DNA from: an uncultured Eubacteriales bacterium
GTDB taxonomy: Bacteria; Bacillota; Clostridia; Lachnospirales; Lachnospiraceae
Length of the DNA: 64,000 nucleotides
Direction of reading: 5' to 3'
Assembly: GCA_900548855.1 (NCBI GenBank)
Contig: URMF01000004.1
Location: 1 to 64,000 of the forward strand
Both the position numbers and the translations under genes were made by a program. Position 1 is the first letter of the stretch. Each line of letters opens with the position of its first letter. A model generated the notes under the pieces. The model ran no database searches. It was not told the origin of the DNA and saw only the letters and a program-made list of their open reading frames with translations. This document shows, in pieces, positions 42,941-50,859 of this stretch.

Positions 42941-43558
42941 ATGAGATATTATATTTCGGATTGTCATTTTTTTCATGAAGCATTGAACTGGCGGATGGAT
43001 AAACGGGGGTTTGAAAGTGTAGAAGCCATGAATCAATATATGATAGAAAAATGGAACGGAAAAGTAAAGAAAAATGACGAGGTGGTAGTTTTAGGGGATT
43101 TATCCTGGGGAACAGCAGAGCAGACAAATATGCTATTAGAGCAGTTGAACGGGCAGTTATATTTGATTTCCGGAAATCATGACCGGTTTTTAAGTGATAA
43201 AGGGTTTAACAGAAATCGCCTTGTGTGGGTGAAGCCTTATATGGAGATGCGCGATGACAGACGTAAGGTGGTTTTGTCACATTACCCTATGATGTGCTAT
43301 AATGGACAATACCGAATGGATGAGGCGGGGAATTCCCGAACCTATATGTTATATGGGCATGTTCATGACACCTATGATCAAAGATTGATTGAGCAGTTTC
43401 AGGAGATTATGAAGAATACAGTCCGGCGGAATTTTAGTGAGGAAGAGATTCGTATTCCCTGTAATATGATTAACTGCTTTTGTATGTATTCCGACTATGA
43501 ACCGCTTACTTTGGACGAGTGGATTGCATGTGACCAGAAAAGGAGGCTTATGGTATGA
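42941..43558 (+). CDS. metallophosphoesterase
   Basis: A 205-residue calcineurin-like phosphoesterase. The metal-binding motifs are in order: YISDCHF (D-x-H), VVLGDLSWG (GD), ISGNHDRF (GNHD), LSHYPM (H) and LYGHVHDTY (GHxH). The compact form resembles the small cytosolic YfcE/phage-type phosphoesterases acting on phosphodiesters or phosphoproteins. AGGAGGCGG lies 7 nt before the ATG. Its stop overlaps the next start by 4 bp (ATGA), so it is translated with the acetyltransferase. Confidence 0.93.
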   Translation: MRYYISDCHFFHEALNWRMDKRGFESVEAMNQYMIEKWNGKVKKNDEVVVLGDLSWGTAEQTNMLLEQLNGQLYLISGNHDRFLSDKGFNRNRLVWVKPYMEMRDDRRKVVLSHYPMMCYNGQYRMDEAGNSRTYMLYGHVHDTYDQRLIEQFQEIMKNTVRRNFSEEEIRIPCNMINCFCMYSDYEPLTLDEWIACDQKRRLMV

Positions 43559-44151
43559 CAGAAAAAGAAAAGGCACAGGCTGGCATGTTGTATGATGCAA
43601 ATTATAATGAGGAAATGACAAAGGAAAGGCTCATTTGTAAAGATTTATGTGCGGAATATAATTCTATAAAGCCCTCTCAGCTGGAGGAGCGCAGAGAGCT
43701 TTTGAAAAAAATTATTGGAAAAACAGGTGAGACCTTCTGGGTAGAGCAGACCTTTTGGTGTGATTATGGATATAATATTGAAATTGGTGAGAATTTTTAT
43801 TCGAATCATAATTTAGTTATTCTGGACGGGGCAAAGGTAACCTTTGGAGACAACTGTTTTATTGCTCCAAACTGTGGATTTTATACTGCAGGACATGCCC
43901 TTGATGTGGAGCAGCGCAACCAGGGTTTGGAAATTGCATGGCCCATTACCGTGGGGAGCAATGTGTGGATAGGGGGAAATGTGGCGGTTCTTCCCGGCGT
44001 TACCATAGGAGATGATACTGTAATTGGCAGTGGAAGTGTTGTGACAAAGGATATCCCCTCTGGGGTCATAGCGGCGGGTAATCCCTGCAGGGTAATTCGT
44101 GAAATTACGGAGGAGGATAGGAATAAGTATAAAAGTATACTCTTAATATAG
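43555..44151 (+). CDS. maltose/galactoside O-acetyltransferase (LacA/Maa family)
   Basis: A 198-residue left-handed beta-helix acetyltransferase that acetylates sugar hydroxyls from acetyl-CoA. The N-terminal helical part (KAQAGMLYDANYNEEMTKERLICKDL) is diagnostic of the Maa/NodL/LacA group. Hexapeptide repeats run from about residue 75 (YNIEIGENFYSNHNLVILDGA) to the end. The catalytic His is in FYTAGHALDVEQRNQGLE. GSNVWIGGNVAVLPGVTIGDDTVIGSGSVV forms the acetyl-CoA groove. Translationally coupled to the phosphoesterase gene. Confidence 0.94.
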   Translation: MTEKEKAQAGMLYDANYNEEMTKERLICKDLCAEYNSIKPSQLEERRELLKKIIGKTGETFWVEQTFWCDYGYNIEIGENFYSNHNLVILDGAKVTFGDNCFIAPNCGFYTAGHALDVEQRNQGLEIAWPITVGSNVWIGGNVAVLPGVTIGDDTVIGSGSVVTKDIPSGVIAAGNPCRVIREITEEDRNKYKSILLI

Positions 44152-44171
44152 AATACAAGAGGTATATACAG

Positions 44172-44216
44172 AGATGGAAGTATTTGCTTTTATAGCGAAT
44201 GTCTCCATCTTTTTTA
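44172..44216 (+). terminator. intrinsic terminator
   Basis: AGATGGA pairs with TCCATCT; an inner ATTTGC/GCGAAT stem extends it; T6 follows. Confidence 0.8.
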
Positions 44217-44327
44217 TATTCTTTTCTCAGAGGTTATTGAAAACACAGTACAATGTACAAAATAGTTTGACATAAATAAAAGTACTATAATATTACCTAT
44301 AAATGAAATGCAAAGGAGAGTGTGGAG

Positions 44328-45170
44328 ATGGAGTACAATGGAATGGGGAAAATATGGCAGCTTTTATTGCCTGCAATAATCCTCATAGGTCTTATGACAA
44401 ATGGACAGACTGTATTTGCAGCAAATAATACCGTAAGTATTTATATTGGCGACGGTGAAGATGCGCGGCATCATATGTCGCTGAATATCAGCGGTCTCTC
44501 GGAGGAGTACCGATATGAATTAAAGGGTTATGAGGCAAAAAGCAGTGTCTATACAAGCAGTGATGAATCTGTTTTCCAGATTGTCAAGACGGGGGATGGA
44601 AGATGTAAAGTAAAAGGCTTAAAAGAGGGAACCGGATGGGTGATATTAACAATTAAAACAAAAGATAATAAGGAGCTTACAGAGCGGGTTTACATTTCCG
44701 TATATAAGGAGCTTGAAAATTGTGAGGCGACAGCAATAAGGGAAACCGGCTTGTACAGGGGTGCAGCCTTTGACGCAGAGGTGGAAAACAATGACAGGCT
44801 TCTGCCAAAGGTGAGTATTCAGCCGCTGAATATATTTCCATGTTTAAAGAGGGGGTAGAAACAGCCTATTCCAATGTAAAGGTAAAAGGGAATAGCGGTG
44901 ATTTTAAAAAAGGAGTCAACTTTACTACGAAGCTGATTGTTCATGACAAGAAGAGCAAGGAGAAATATAATTCCAAACAGCAATTTGTTAATGAAAAATC
45001 ACCAATTTTGTACAAAGATAAATGCAAATGGTATTGAGATGATGTTAAAGGCAGTGGACAAAAATACAGGAATACCGGATTTTGCTTCCCAGTGTTTCAA
45101 GTCGTATGGGAAAGAGACGATTTCCGATGTGATTAAAAACCATAAGGATAATCAAAAGGATTATGATTAG
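44328..45170 (+). pseudogene. secreted Ig-like surface protein gene broken by two single-base shifts
   Basis: The ATG at 44328 (8 nt after AAAGGAG) opens a signal peptide (cleavage near TVFA-ANN) and a BIG2-like domain (SSVYTSSDESVFQIV, CKVKGLKEGTGWVILTI). The frame stops at 44856. Restoring one G near 44811 continues it as LLPKGEYSAAEYISMFKEGV. Removing one A from the AAA at 45014-45016 joins this to YKINANGIEMMLKAVDKNTG and on to the stop at 45168-45170. The shifts are -1 and +1, and together restore a coherent protein of about 280 residues. Only 15 bp separate it from the next surface-protein gene. Confidence 0.78.
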
Positions 45171-45185
45171 GATGGAGGATAGAAA

Positions 45186-46283
45186 ATGAATGGGAAAATA
45201 ATAAGAGGATGTTTATTTGTCTGGATGATAGCAATAGTCGCAGTAGGAATTATGACCGGAAGGATCGCCTGCGCATCCAGCAAGGAAAGTACAGATTATG
45301 TACCCCAGAATGTCCGGGCAATCCGGCATTCTAATACAGCAATCCGAGTTCGGTGGAAGGCAGATGAAAGTGTTGATGGATATATCATCTACAGATATAA
45401 CCGTTCTTCAAAGAAATATAAAGAGGTAAAAGTGGTTAAGGATTCTTCTGCCGATAAATGGGTGGACAGGCATTTGAAGACAAACACGGTCTATCAGTAC
45501 AAGGTAGCATCCTATAAGCTGGTGGATGGGAAAAAGCAGGTAAGTGCCTTTTCAGACTGGGCCAGTGCAAAGGCATACAAGAGAAACAGTAAGTATATCA
45601 ATGCACAGGCACCGAGATTGAATGTCAGGAAGGTATATCTGGGTCTGCGTTCCACGAAAAAGATAAAGAGTAAGGTTATCGCCTCTAATTACGGAAGGAA
45701 CAAGAAGAAAAAGCCATTCTCTACGAAGGTGAGATGGTACAGCAGTGACACCTCTATTGCAACGGTAGACCAAAGCGGTGTGATTACGGCTGGCATCAAA
45801 CCGGGAAAATGCAGCATATATGCTGTGGCACATAATGGTTCCAAAACAGCGGTAACGGTTATCGTTAAGAATTATGCGAAAGAGGATGATTTCTATAATT
45901 ATGGCAGGGAAGATGATATCTATACATTAATTACAGATTTTAAACCACAGATACAGAATATTGCGGAGTACTATTCCATAAATAGAATTGGAGAGGATGA
46001 TGTAATCTACATTGATTTGGATGATGATGCCAATGTCATCATTACACCAAGTAATGCAGATATCGGTTATTTAAAGGAAGACATTGAAAAATTGCTGGTT
46101 GATTTTCCGTATTTTGTCCGTATTGAAGTTTCTTGTGATGGGGTTGAATTTATTTTAAAAGAAGAAGATAGCAAAGAGGCATTATCTGCGTATGTTACAT
46201 TCTTCTTTGATAATGATTGTAGTCAATGGTCAAACATACAAATTGCATCTCACTGGACGGCATATAGACATTACCCAGATTAG
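45186..46283 (+). CDS. secreted surface protein with Fn3 and BIG2 domains
   Basis: A 365-residue exported protein. The signal peptide is residues 1-30 (LFVWMIAIVAVGIMTGRIACA). A fibronectin type III domain spans about 38-125 (VPQNVRAIRHSNTAIRVRWK, GYIIYRYNRSSKKYKEVK, YQYKVASYKLVDG). A BIG2 immunoglobulin-like domain spans about 145-235 (VRWYSSDTSIATVDQSGVITAGIKPGKCSIYAVA). The C-terminal 130 residues form an unrecognised acidic domain. There is no LPXTG motif, so it is either released or held by wall polymers. GGAGGATAG precedes the ATG. It was probably co-transcribed with the broken gene upstream. Confidence 0.85.
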   Translation: MNGKIIRGCLFVWMIAIVAVGIMTGRIACASSKESTDYVPQNVRAIRHSNTAIRVRWKADESVDGYIIYRYNRSSKKYKEVKVVKDSSADKWVDRHLKTNTVYQYKVASYKLVDGKKQVSAFSDWASAKAYKRNSKYINAQAPRLNVRKVYLGLRSTKKIKSKVIASNYGRNKKKKPFSTKVRWYSSDTSIATVDQSGVITAGIKPGKCSIYAVAHNGSKTAVTVIVKNYAKEDDFYNYGREDDIYTLITDFKPQIQNIAEYYSINRIGEDDVIYIDLDDDANVIITPSNADIGYLKEDIEKLLVDFPYFVRIEVSCDGVEFILKEEDSKEALSAYVTFFFDNDCSQWSNIQIASHWTAYRHYPD

Positions 46284-46378
46284 AAGTTAGCAAATAAAAG
46301 TACTATGTAACATATGAAAAACTTGATTATTATCAACCACTTAGTGGGTAATTGCCAGCATACAAAAAACTATTTTAA

Positions 46379-46412
46379 AACAGCAGATAGCAGTGCACTA
46401 TCTGTTGTTTTT
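46379..46412 (+). terminator. intrinsic terminator
   Basis: AACAGCAGATAG pairs with CTATCTGTTG around 7 nt, followed by T5. Confidence 0.85.
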
Positions 46413-46414
46413 CT

Positions 46415-46434
46415 GTTGCCAAGCATATGAGAAA
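46415..46434 (+). repeat. terminator-associated short repeat, copy 3 (partial)
   Basis: TTGCCAAGCATATGAGAAAA is identical to the first 20 bases of the copy at 41141. The second half diverges (AGGTCATATTC). It too begins right after a terminator. Confidence 0.6.
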
Positions 46435-46564
46435 AAGGTCATATTCTTGTAAAATAGCGCAAAGTCTATTACAATAGAAAAAATGACAGGCTAATAAATG
46501 ATAATAGTGAGGGTATTACTGGTTAGAGTTATATATCAGGTATGGAATTTGGAGGACAAAACAA

Positions 46565-47641
46565 ATGGAAAAAAATGAGCAGAGTACAGAGAAAAAACCG
46601 AACGCTTTTGGAAAGGATATCATTACCTTAGGGAGAACCGGAATTACAGTAAATAAGAACGGATTTGGCGCACTTCCTATCCAGCGTATTGGGAAAGAAG
46701 ATGCTGTGAAATTGGTGAGAAAGGCATACGGGGCGGGAATTACATTTTTTGATACGGCAAGATGGTATACGGACAGTGAGATAAAACTTGGAGAAGCCTT
46801 TGAAGGTGTGCGGGAAAAAGTGTATATAGCAACAAAAACAGGAGCAAAGACATCAGAAGAATTCTGGGAGGATTTACATACATCCTTGGATAATCTGAGA
46901 ACGGATTATATTGATATTTACCAGTTTCATAATCCTGCCTTTTGTCCGATGTCAGGGGATGGAAGCGGTCTTTATGAGGCGATGGCAGAAGCAAAAAAAC
47001 AGGGAAAGGTCCGGCATATTGGAATTACCAACCACCGGTTATCGGTTGCCCAGGAGGCGGTTGAATCAGGGCTTTATGAGACGTTACAATTTCCATTTTG
47101 TTATCTGACGGGAGAAAAAGAACTGGCTCTTGTGGAGAAATGTAAGGATGCGCAAATGGGTTTTATTGCAATGAAAGCATTGTCAGGTGGGCTGATAACC
47201 AATTCTGCCGCGGCATATGCATTTCAGGCGCAGTATGATAATGTGCTTCCAATTTGGGGAGTGCAGAGGGAAAGTGAGCTGGACGAGTTCATTTCATATA
47301 TCAGTAATCCTCCTGTTATGACGGAGAAGCTTCGGGCATTAATAGAACGGGACAGAGAAGAACTGGCAGGAGAGTTTTGCCGGGGCTGTGGATATTGTAT
47401 GCCGTGTCCGGTGGGTATTGAAATTAATACCTGTGCCCGGATGTCGCTTCTGTTGAGACGGTCGCCATCCGAGACACAGTTGTCTGCTGCAGGACAGGCG
47501 ATGATGAAGAAGATTGAAGACTGTCTGCATTGCGGTAAATGTAAGAGTAAATGTCCCTATAATTTGGATACTCCGGCACTACTGGAAAAGAATTACGAGG
47601 ATTACAAGCGGGTGCTGGCAGGAGAAATCCATGTAGGGTAA
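46565..47641 (+). CDS. aldo/keto reductase with C-terminal 2[4Fe-4S] ferredoxin domain
   Basis: A 358-residue oxidoreductase. The (beta/alpha)8 barrel carries the catalytic tetrad: Asp and Tyr in FFDTARWYTDSE, Lys in VYIATKTGAKT, and His in YQFHNPAF. The C-terminal 90 residues hold two cysteine clusters, CRGCGYCMPCPVGI and CLHCGKCKSKCPYN, typical of 2[4Fe-4S] ferredoxins. This fusion is common in anaerobes and suggests electron transfer from ferredoxin rather than from NADPH alone. The physiological carbonyl substrate is unknown. GGAGG is upstream of the ATG. It converges with ogt, the stops 4 bp apart. Confidence 0.94.
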   Translation: MEKNEQSTEKKPNAFGKDIITLGRTGITVNKNGFGALPIQRIGKEDAVKLVRKAYGAGITFFDTARWYTDSEIKLGEAFEGVREKVYIATKTGAKTSEEFWEDLHTSLDNLRTDYIDIYQFHNPAFCPMSGDGSGLYEAMAEAKKQGKVRHIGITNHRLSVAQEAVESGLYETLQFPFCYLTGEKELALVEKCKDAQMGFIAMKALSGGLITNSAAAYAFQAQYDNVLPIWGVQRESELDEFISYISNPPVMTEKLRALIERDREELAGEFCRGCGYCMPCPVGIEINTCARMSLLLRRSPSETQLSAAGQAMMKKIEDCLHCGKCKSKCPYNLDTPALLEKNYEDYKRVLAGEIHVG

Positions 47642-47645
47642 TCTG

Positions 47646-48116
47646 CTAGCGATATGTTTTTTCCAGCTCCAGCAGCTTCTTTTTGATATCCAGACCACCC
47701 CCATATCCTACCAGGCTTCCGTTTTTTCCGATAACCCGGTGGCAGGGTACGATAATCATAACGGGATTTCTGTTGTTTGCCATACCCACTGCCCGGCATG
47801 CCTTTGGGTTGCCGATTACTGTGGCAATATCACTGTAGGACAGGGTATGCCCATAGGGAATTTGGCAGAGGGCATTCCATACCAGCAGCTGGAACGCGGT
47901 TCCATGGAGAGAAAGAGGTACGGAGAAAATCTTTCTTTTGCCAGCAAAATATTCTTCTAGTTCCGCATGTGCTTGCAGTAGATAGGGAGAATGGCAGGGT
48001 TGGTTAATTTCTGATTCTGCAACGTCGTTTCTGCCAAGGGAGAGACCACAGATTCCCTGTTCATCTGCCGTTATTTTTAATAGTCCAATTGGTGAAGGAT
48101 AATAGGAAAGGTTCAT
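47646..48116 (-). CDS. ogt: methylated-DNA-[protein]-cysteine S-methyltransferase
   Basis: A 156-residue suicide repair protein that removes O6-methylguanine alkyl groups. The active-site cysteine is in VPCHRVIG. The preceding helix-turn-helix is TVIGNPKACRAVGMANNRNP with the conserved RAVG(M)A-N arginine finger. LVGYGGGLDIKKKLLELE is the normal end. The N-terminal domain is the short Ogt type with no Ada methylphosphotriester domain. AAGGAGAC lies upstream of the ATG. Confidence 0.95.
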   Translation of the reverse strand: MNLSYYPSPIGLLKITADEQGICGLSLGRNDVAESEINQPCHSPYLLQAHAELEEYFAGKRKIFSVPLSLHGTAFQLLVWNALCQIPYGHTLSYSDIATVIGNPKACRAVGMANNRNPVMIIVPCHRVIGKNGSLVGYGGGLDIKKKLLELEKTYR

Positions 48117-48250
48117 TATCTGTCTCCTTGTTTCTTTTGTATTAGATTCTGGTTCTACCGTGATTATATTGTAGCATAGCTGTTTGCAAATGGCTAATAA
48201 ATTGATAAAATGATTAACCTTTTGTCGGCATTTTTTGTTGAAAATTGCCT

Positions 48251-48279
48251 TTGCACAAAAAGAGGGAAAATTATATAAT
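48251..48279 (+). promoter_or_regulatory. sigma-A promoter for the MATE gene
   Basis: TTGCAC (48251-48256), 17-nt spacer, TATAAT (48274-48279). The predicted start of transcription falls at the first bases of the hairpin described next. Confidence 0.65.
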
Positions 48280-48285
48280 AGCTAT

Positions 48286-48334
48286 AAGCGTGTAGCCAAA
48301 GGCGTAAATCCAGTTCTTTGGCTACACGCTTTTA
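48286..48334 (+). promoter_or_regulatory. strong terminator-like hairpin in the MATE leader
   Basis: AAGCGTGTAGCCAAAG pairs perfectly with CTTTGGCTACACGCTT around 14 nt and is followed by TTATTTTGG. If transcription starts at the promoter just upstream, the RNA begins with this stem and reads into the MATE ribosome binding site 17 nt later. It may be an attenuator, or a 5' stabilising stem. Confidence 0.6.
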
Positions 48335-48360
48335 TTTTGGTTAAAAGGAGAGGAGAAAAA

Positions 48361-49776
48361 ATGGAAAATGAAATAATGGCGCAAAAGAAAGGCAATAAGA
48401 TGGGTGCGGAACCGGTTGCAAAGCTTATGGCAACAGTCGGACTTCCCATTGTATTATCAATGATGCTTCAGGCAGTCTACAATATTGTAGACAGTGCATT
48501 TTTGTCGAATATGAGGGAGGCGGGAGAACAGGCACTTACTGCATTAGGACTGGCATTTCCGGTTCAGCTTCTGATGGTGGCAGTTGCCATTGGAACCGGA
48601 GTCGGTACAAATGCGCTTCTTGCAAAAAGCTTAGGACAGAGAAACCAGAAAAAGGCAAGTGAGGTTGCCGGAAATGCAGTATTTCTGGGTATTATAATCT
48701 GTATTATATTTATTTTATTCGGGTTTGCCGGAGTGCCGGTCTATGTTAATTCTCAGAGTGCCGGGGGAGCCATCAGCGAAACGGTGCTTTTGATGGCAAT
48801 TGATTACCTGCAGATTTGCTGCTGTATTTCCGTGGGAATCATTTTCTTCTCTGTTTTTGAGAAGATGCTTCAGGCGACAGGACGGTCCTTGTATTCAACA
48901 ATTGCACAGATTACAGGTGCAGTCGTAAATATTGTACTTGACCCGATATTGATTTATGGCTGGCTTGGCTTCCCAGAGATGGGGGTCAAGGGTGCGGCAT
49001 ATGCCACGGTTGCAGGACAGATTGTATCCGCAATTCTGGTACTGGTATTCCATCTGAAGCTGAATACGGAAATTGATAAAAACCCTAAATATATGAAACC
49101 ATCATGGGCAATTATCAGGGAAATATATGCAATTGGACTTCCGGCTATCATTTCCCAGGCACTGCTTACGGTTATGACCTATGGCTTAAATATTATTCTG
49201 GGAAAGATTAAGGGTGTTGGAGAAAATGTGGTAACGGTATATGGGCTTTACTGTAAAATTCAGCAGCTTATTATTTTTGCTGCGGTGGGATTAAGGGATG
49301 CCATTACACCGATTGTTTCCTTCAATCAGGGTATGCGGAACAAAAAGCGTGTAAAAGAGGGTATCCGGTATGGTCTTATTTACACCGCCATCCTTATGGC
49401 TTTGGGTCTTATTATCATAGAAGTGTTTGCCAAACCCTTGACAGGCTTTTTCTCACTGTCGGATATGACGTATGATTTCTGTGTCGGCTGTATGCGGATT
49501 GTCTCTCTGGCATTCGTTTTTGCCGGGTTAAATATTGCTTTGCAGGGGATATTCCAGGCACTGGAATGCGGTATCGAATCTCTGGTGATTTCAATTGGGA
49601 GACAGGTGCTGTTCATACTGCCGGTTGCGTGGATTTTTGTACAGTTTATTGACAGTGCAGCAAATGTATCCATAGTATGGTGGACATTTCTGATTGGTGA
49701 GGCAATCACGTTAATTTGTGGAATTTTCATGTATATCCGGGTATCAGAAAAGAAGATAAGCGTATTAGAGGATTAG
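48361..49776 (+). CDS. MATE family multidrug efflux transporter
   Basis: A 471-residue, twelve-helix cation-coupled exporter. GAGAGGAG precedes the ATG at 48361. MATE hallmarks are LMATVGLPIVLSMMLQAVYNIVDSAFLS at the N-terminus, QALTALGLAFPVQLLMVAVAIGTGVGTNALLAKSLGQ, GAVVNIVLDPILIYGWLGFPEMGVKGAAYATVAGQ, and the second-half repeat TPIVSFNQGMRNKKRVKEGI. It probably exports cationic drugs or metabolites with Na+ or H+. The leader carries a strong hairpin, so expression may be conditional. Confidence 0.93.
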   Translation: MENEIMAQKKGNKMGAEPVAKLMATVGLPIVLSMMLQAVYNIVDSAFLSNMREAGEQALTALGLAFPVQLLMVAVAIGTGVGTNALLAKSLGQRNQKKASEVAGNAVFLGIIICIIFILFGFAGVPVYVNSQSAGGAISETVLLMAIDYLQICCCISVGIIFFSVFEKMLQATGRSLYSTIAQITGAVVNIVLDPILIYGWLGFPEMGVKGAAYATVAGQIVSAILVLVFHLKLNTEIDKNPKYMKPSWAIIREIYAIGLPAIISQALLTVMTYGLNIILGKIKGVGENVVTVYGLYCKIQQLIIFAAVGLRDAITPIVSFNQGMRNKKRVKEGIRYGLIYTAILMALGLIIIEVFAKPLTGFFSLSDMTYDFCVGCMRIVSLAFVFAGLNIALQGIFQALECGIESLVISIGRQVLFILPVAWIFVQFIDSAANVSIVWWTFLIGEAITLICGIFMYIRVSEKKISVLED

Positions 49777-49848
49777 CTTATCTGTTCCCTATATTAAAAA
49801 CAGGGTGAGGCGGGCTGCCATCACTGGAATTATCCAATGATGGCAGTC

Positions 49849-50406
49849 TTACAATAATCCCAAGCCGTCTAACAGAATCTTTGTACCGATTATAATTAAA
49901 ATAATTCCGCCGCAAAGCTCAGCCTTAGACTGGTACTTGGTACCGAAAATACTTCCGATTTTTACACCGATTGCGGACAGGATAAAGGTGATGATACCGA
50001 TAAAAGAGACTGCCGGTATAATCTGCACCTTTAAAAAGGCAAAAGTTACCCCTACGGCAAGAGCATCTATACTGGTGGCGATGGCAAGTAGAAACATGGA
50101 TTTAACAGTCATGGAAGCATCCAGATGCTCCTCTTTTTCAAAAGCTTCCTTTATCATATTTCCGCCGATAAGCACTAACAGGATAAAAGCAATCCAGTGG
50201 TCATAGGCTGTAATCATGTCAGCAAAAAAGCTTCCTAGAAAATATCCAATCAGGGGCATGAATGCCTGAAATCCGCCAAACCAGATACCGGCAATACACA
50301 TGTGTTTTGGGGTGATTTTTCCAAGAGATAATCCCTTACAAATTGATACTGCAAATGCATCCATTGAAAGTCCAATGGCGAGTATAAAAAGTTCTGTAAT
50401 TCCCAT
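49849..50406 (-). CDS. mntP: manganese efflux pump MntP
   Basis: A 185-residue, six-helix membrane protein. The ATG at 50406 has AAAGGAG upstream; the longer frame would start inside the riboswitch terminator. The two duplicated Asp motifs LSMDAFAVSICKG and TSIDALAVGVTFA are the signature of the YebN/MntP family. The preceding leader carries a yybP-ykoY manganese riboswitch, which agrees with a role in exporting Mn2+. Confidence 0.93.
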   Translation of the reverse strand: MGITELFILAIGLSMDAFAVSICKGLSLGKITPKHMCIAGIWFGGFQAFMPLIGYFLGSFFADMITAYDHWIAFILLVLIGGNMIKEAFEKEEHLDASMTVKSMFLLAIATSIDALAVGVTFAFLKVQIIPAVSFIGIITFILSAIGVKIGSIFGTKYQSKAELCGGIILIIIGTKILLDGLGLL

Positions 50407-50456
50407 ACGCTCTTTTTCTCCTTTTTTGTGGTTATAATAGGTGAGTGCGAAACGCC

Positions 50457-50499
50457 ATAAAAAAGGACCCATAGACAGCCTGACCGCTGTCCATGAGTC
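50457..50499 (-). terminator. riboswitch-controlled terminator before mntP
   Basis: On the minus strand GACTCATGGACAGC pairs with GCTGTCTATGGGTC (two G-U pairs) around GGTCAG and is followed by CTTTTTTAT. Its 5' arm overlaps the last bases of the aptamer, giving a direct on/off switch. Confidence 0.85.
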
Positions 50500-50638
50500 T
50501 CATCATTCATATCAATAGCCGGATGAAAGTTATACCGGGTGCCGCACTGCAGGAATAATTGTAAATAAATAAGTGCTACATGGGCTCCATTATGTCGATA
50601 TAACTATACGCTGTGTGCGCATCGATTACTCCCTCTAA
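50495..50638 (-). ncRNA. yybP-ykoY manganese riboswitch
   Basis: Reading the minus strand from 50638, the leader begins TTAGAGGGAGTAATCGATG, matching the conserved 5' block (GGGGAGUAG) of the Mn2+ aptamer. About 120 nt later comes GATGAGACTC, matching the conserved 3' block. The region between forms stems, including CAGTGCGG near the centre. The gene controlled is mntP, a known target. Binding of Mn2+ would stabilise the aptamer and stop the terminator forming, so Mn2+ induces export. The fold was not computed. Confidence 0.85.
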
Positions 50639-50649
50639 ACATTAATGGG

Positions 50650-50678
50650 ATTGTATCATAATGATAAAAAATTATCAA
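50650..50678 (-). promoter_or_regulatory. sigma-A promoter of the mntP leader
   Basis: On the minus strand TTGATA (50673-50678), 17-nt spacer, TACAAT (50650-50655), just before the riboswitch. Confidence 0.65.
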
Positions 50679-50859
50679 GTAGGTTTTCGGAAAGCTGTGA
50701 TTTTATACCGGCTTTGAGGTTTGTTTTAGAGGATACAAACAGTGTTTCATTTTCTTATACAAAAATGGATTTATATGTGATACAATCATTCATATGCTTT
50801 GGAGGCGGCGATTTCCAAAAGAAAAAACGAAACGGATAGAAAAGGGAGAGTCAGTTGTA

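Noticed and set aside
48235..48360. Longer MATE protein starting upstream
   Set aside because: The extension would translate through the promoter and hairpin; GAGAGGAG before 48361 marks the true start.
50645..50839. 64-codon open frame between mntP promoter and the glycosyltransferase gene
   Set aside because: No ribosome binding site; it overlaps the mntP promoter and has poor codon usage.
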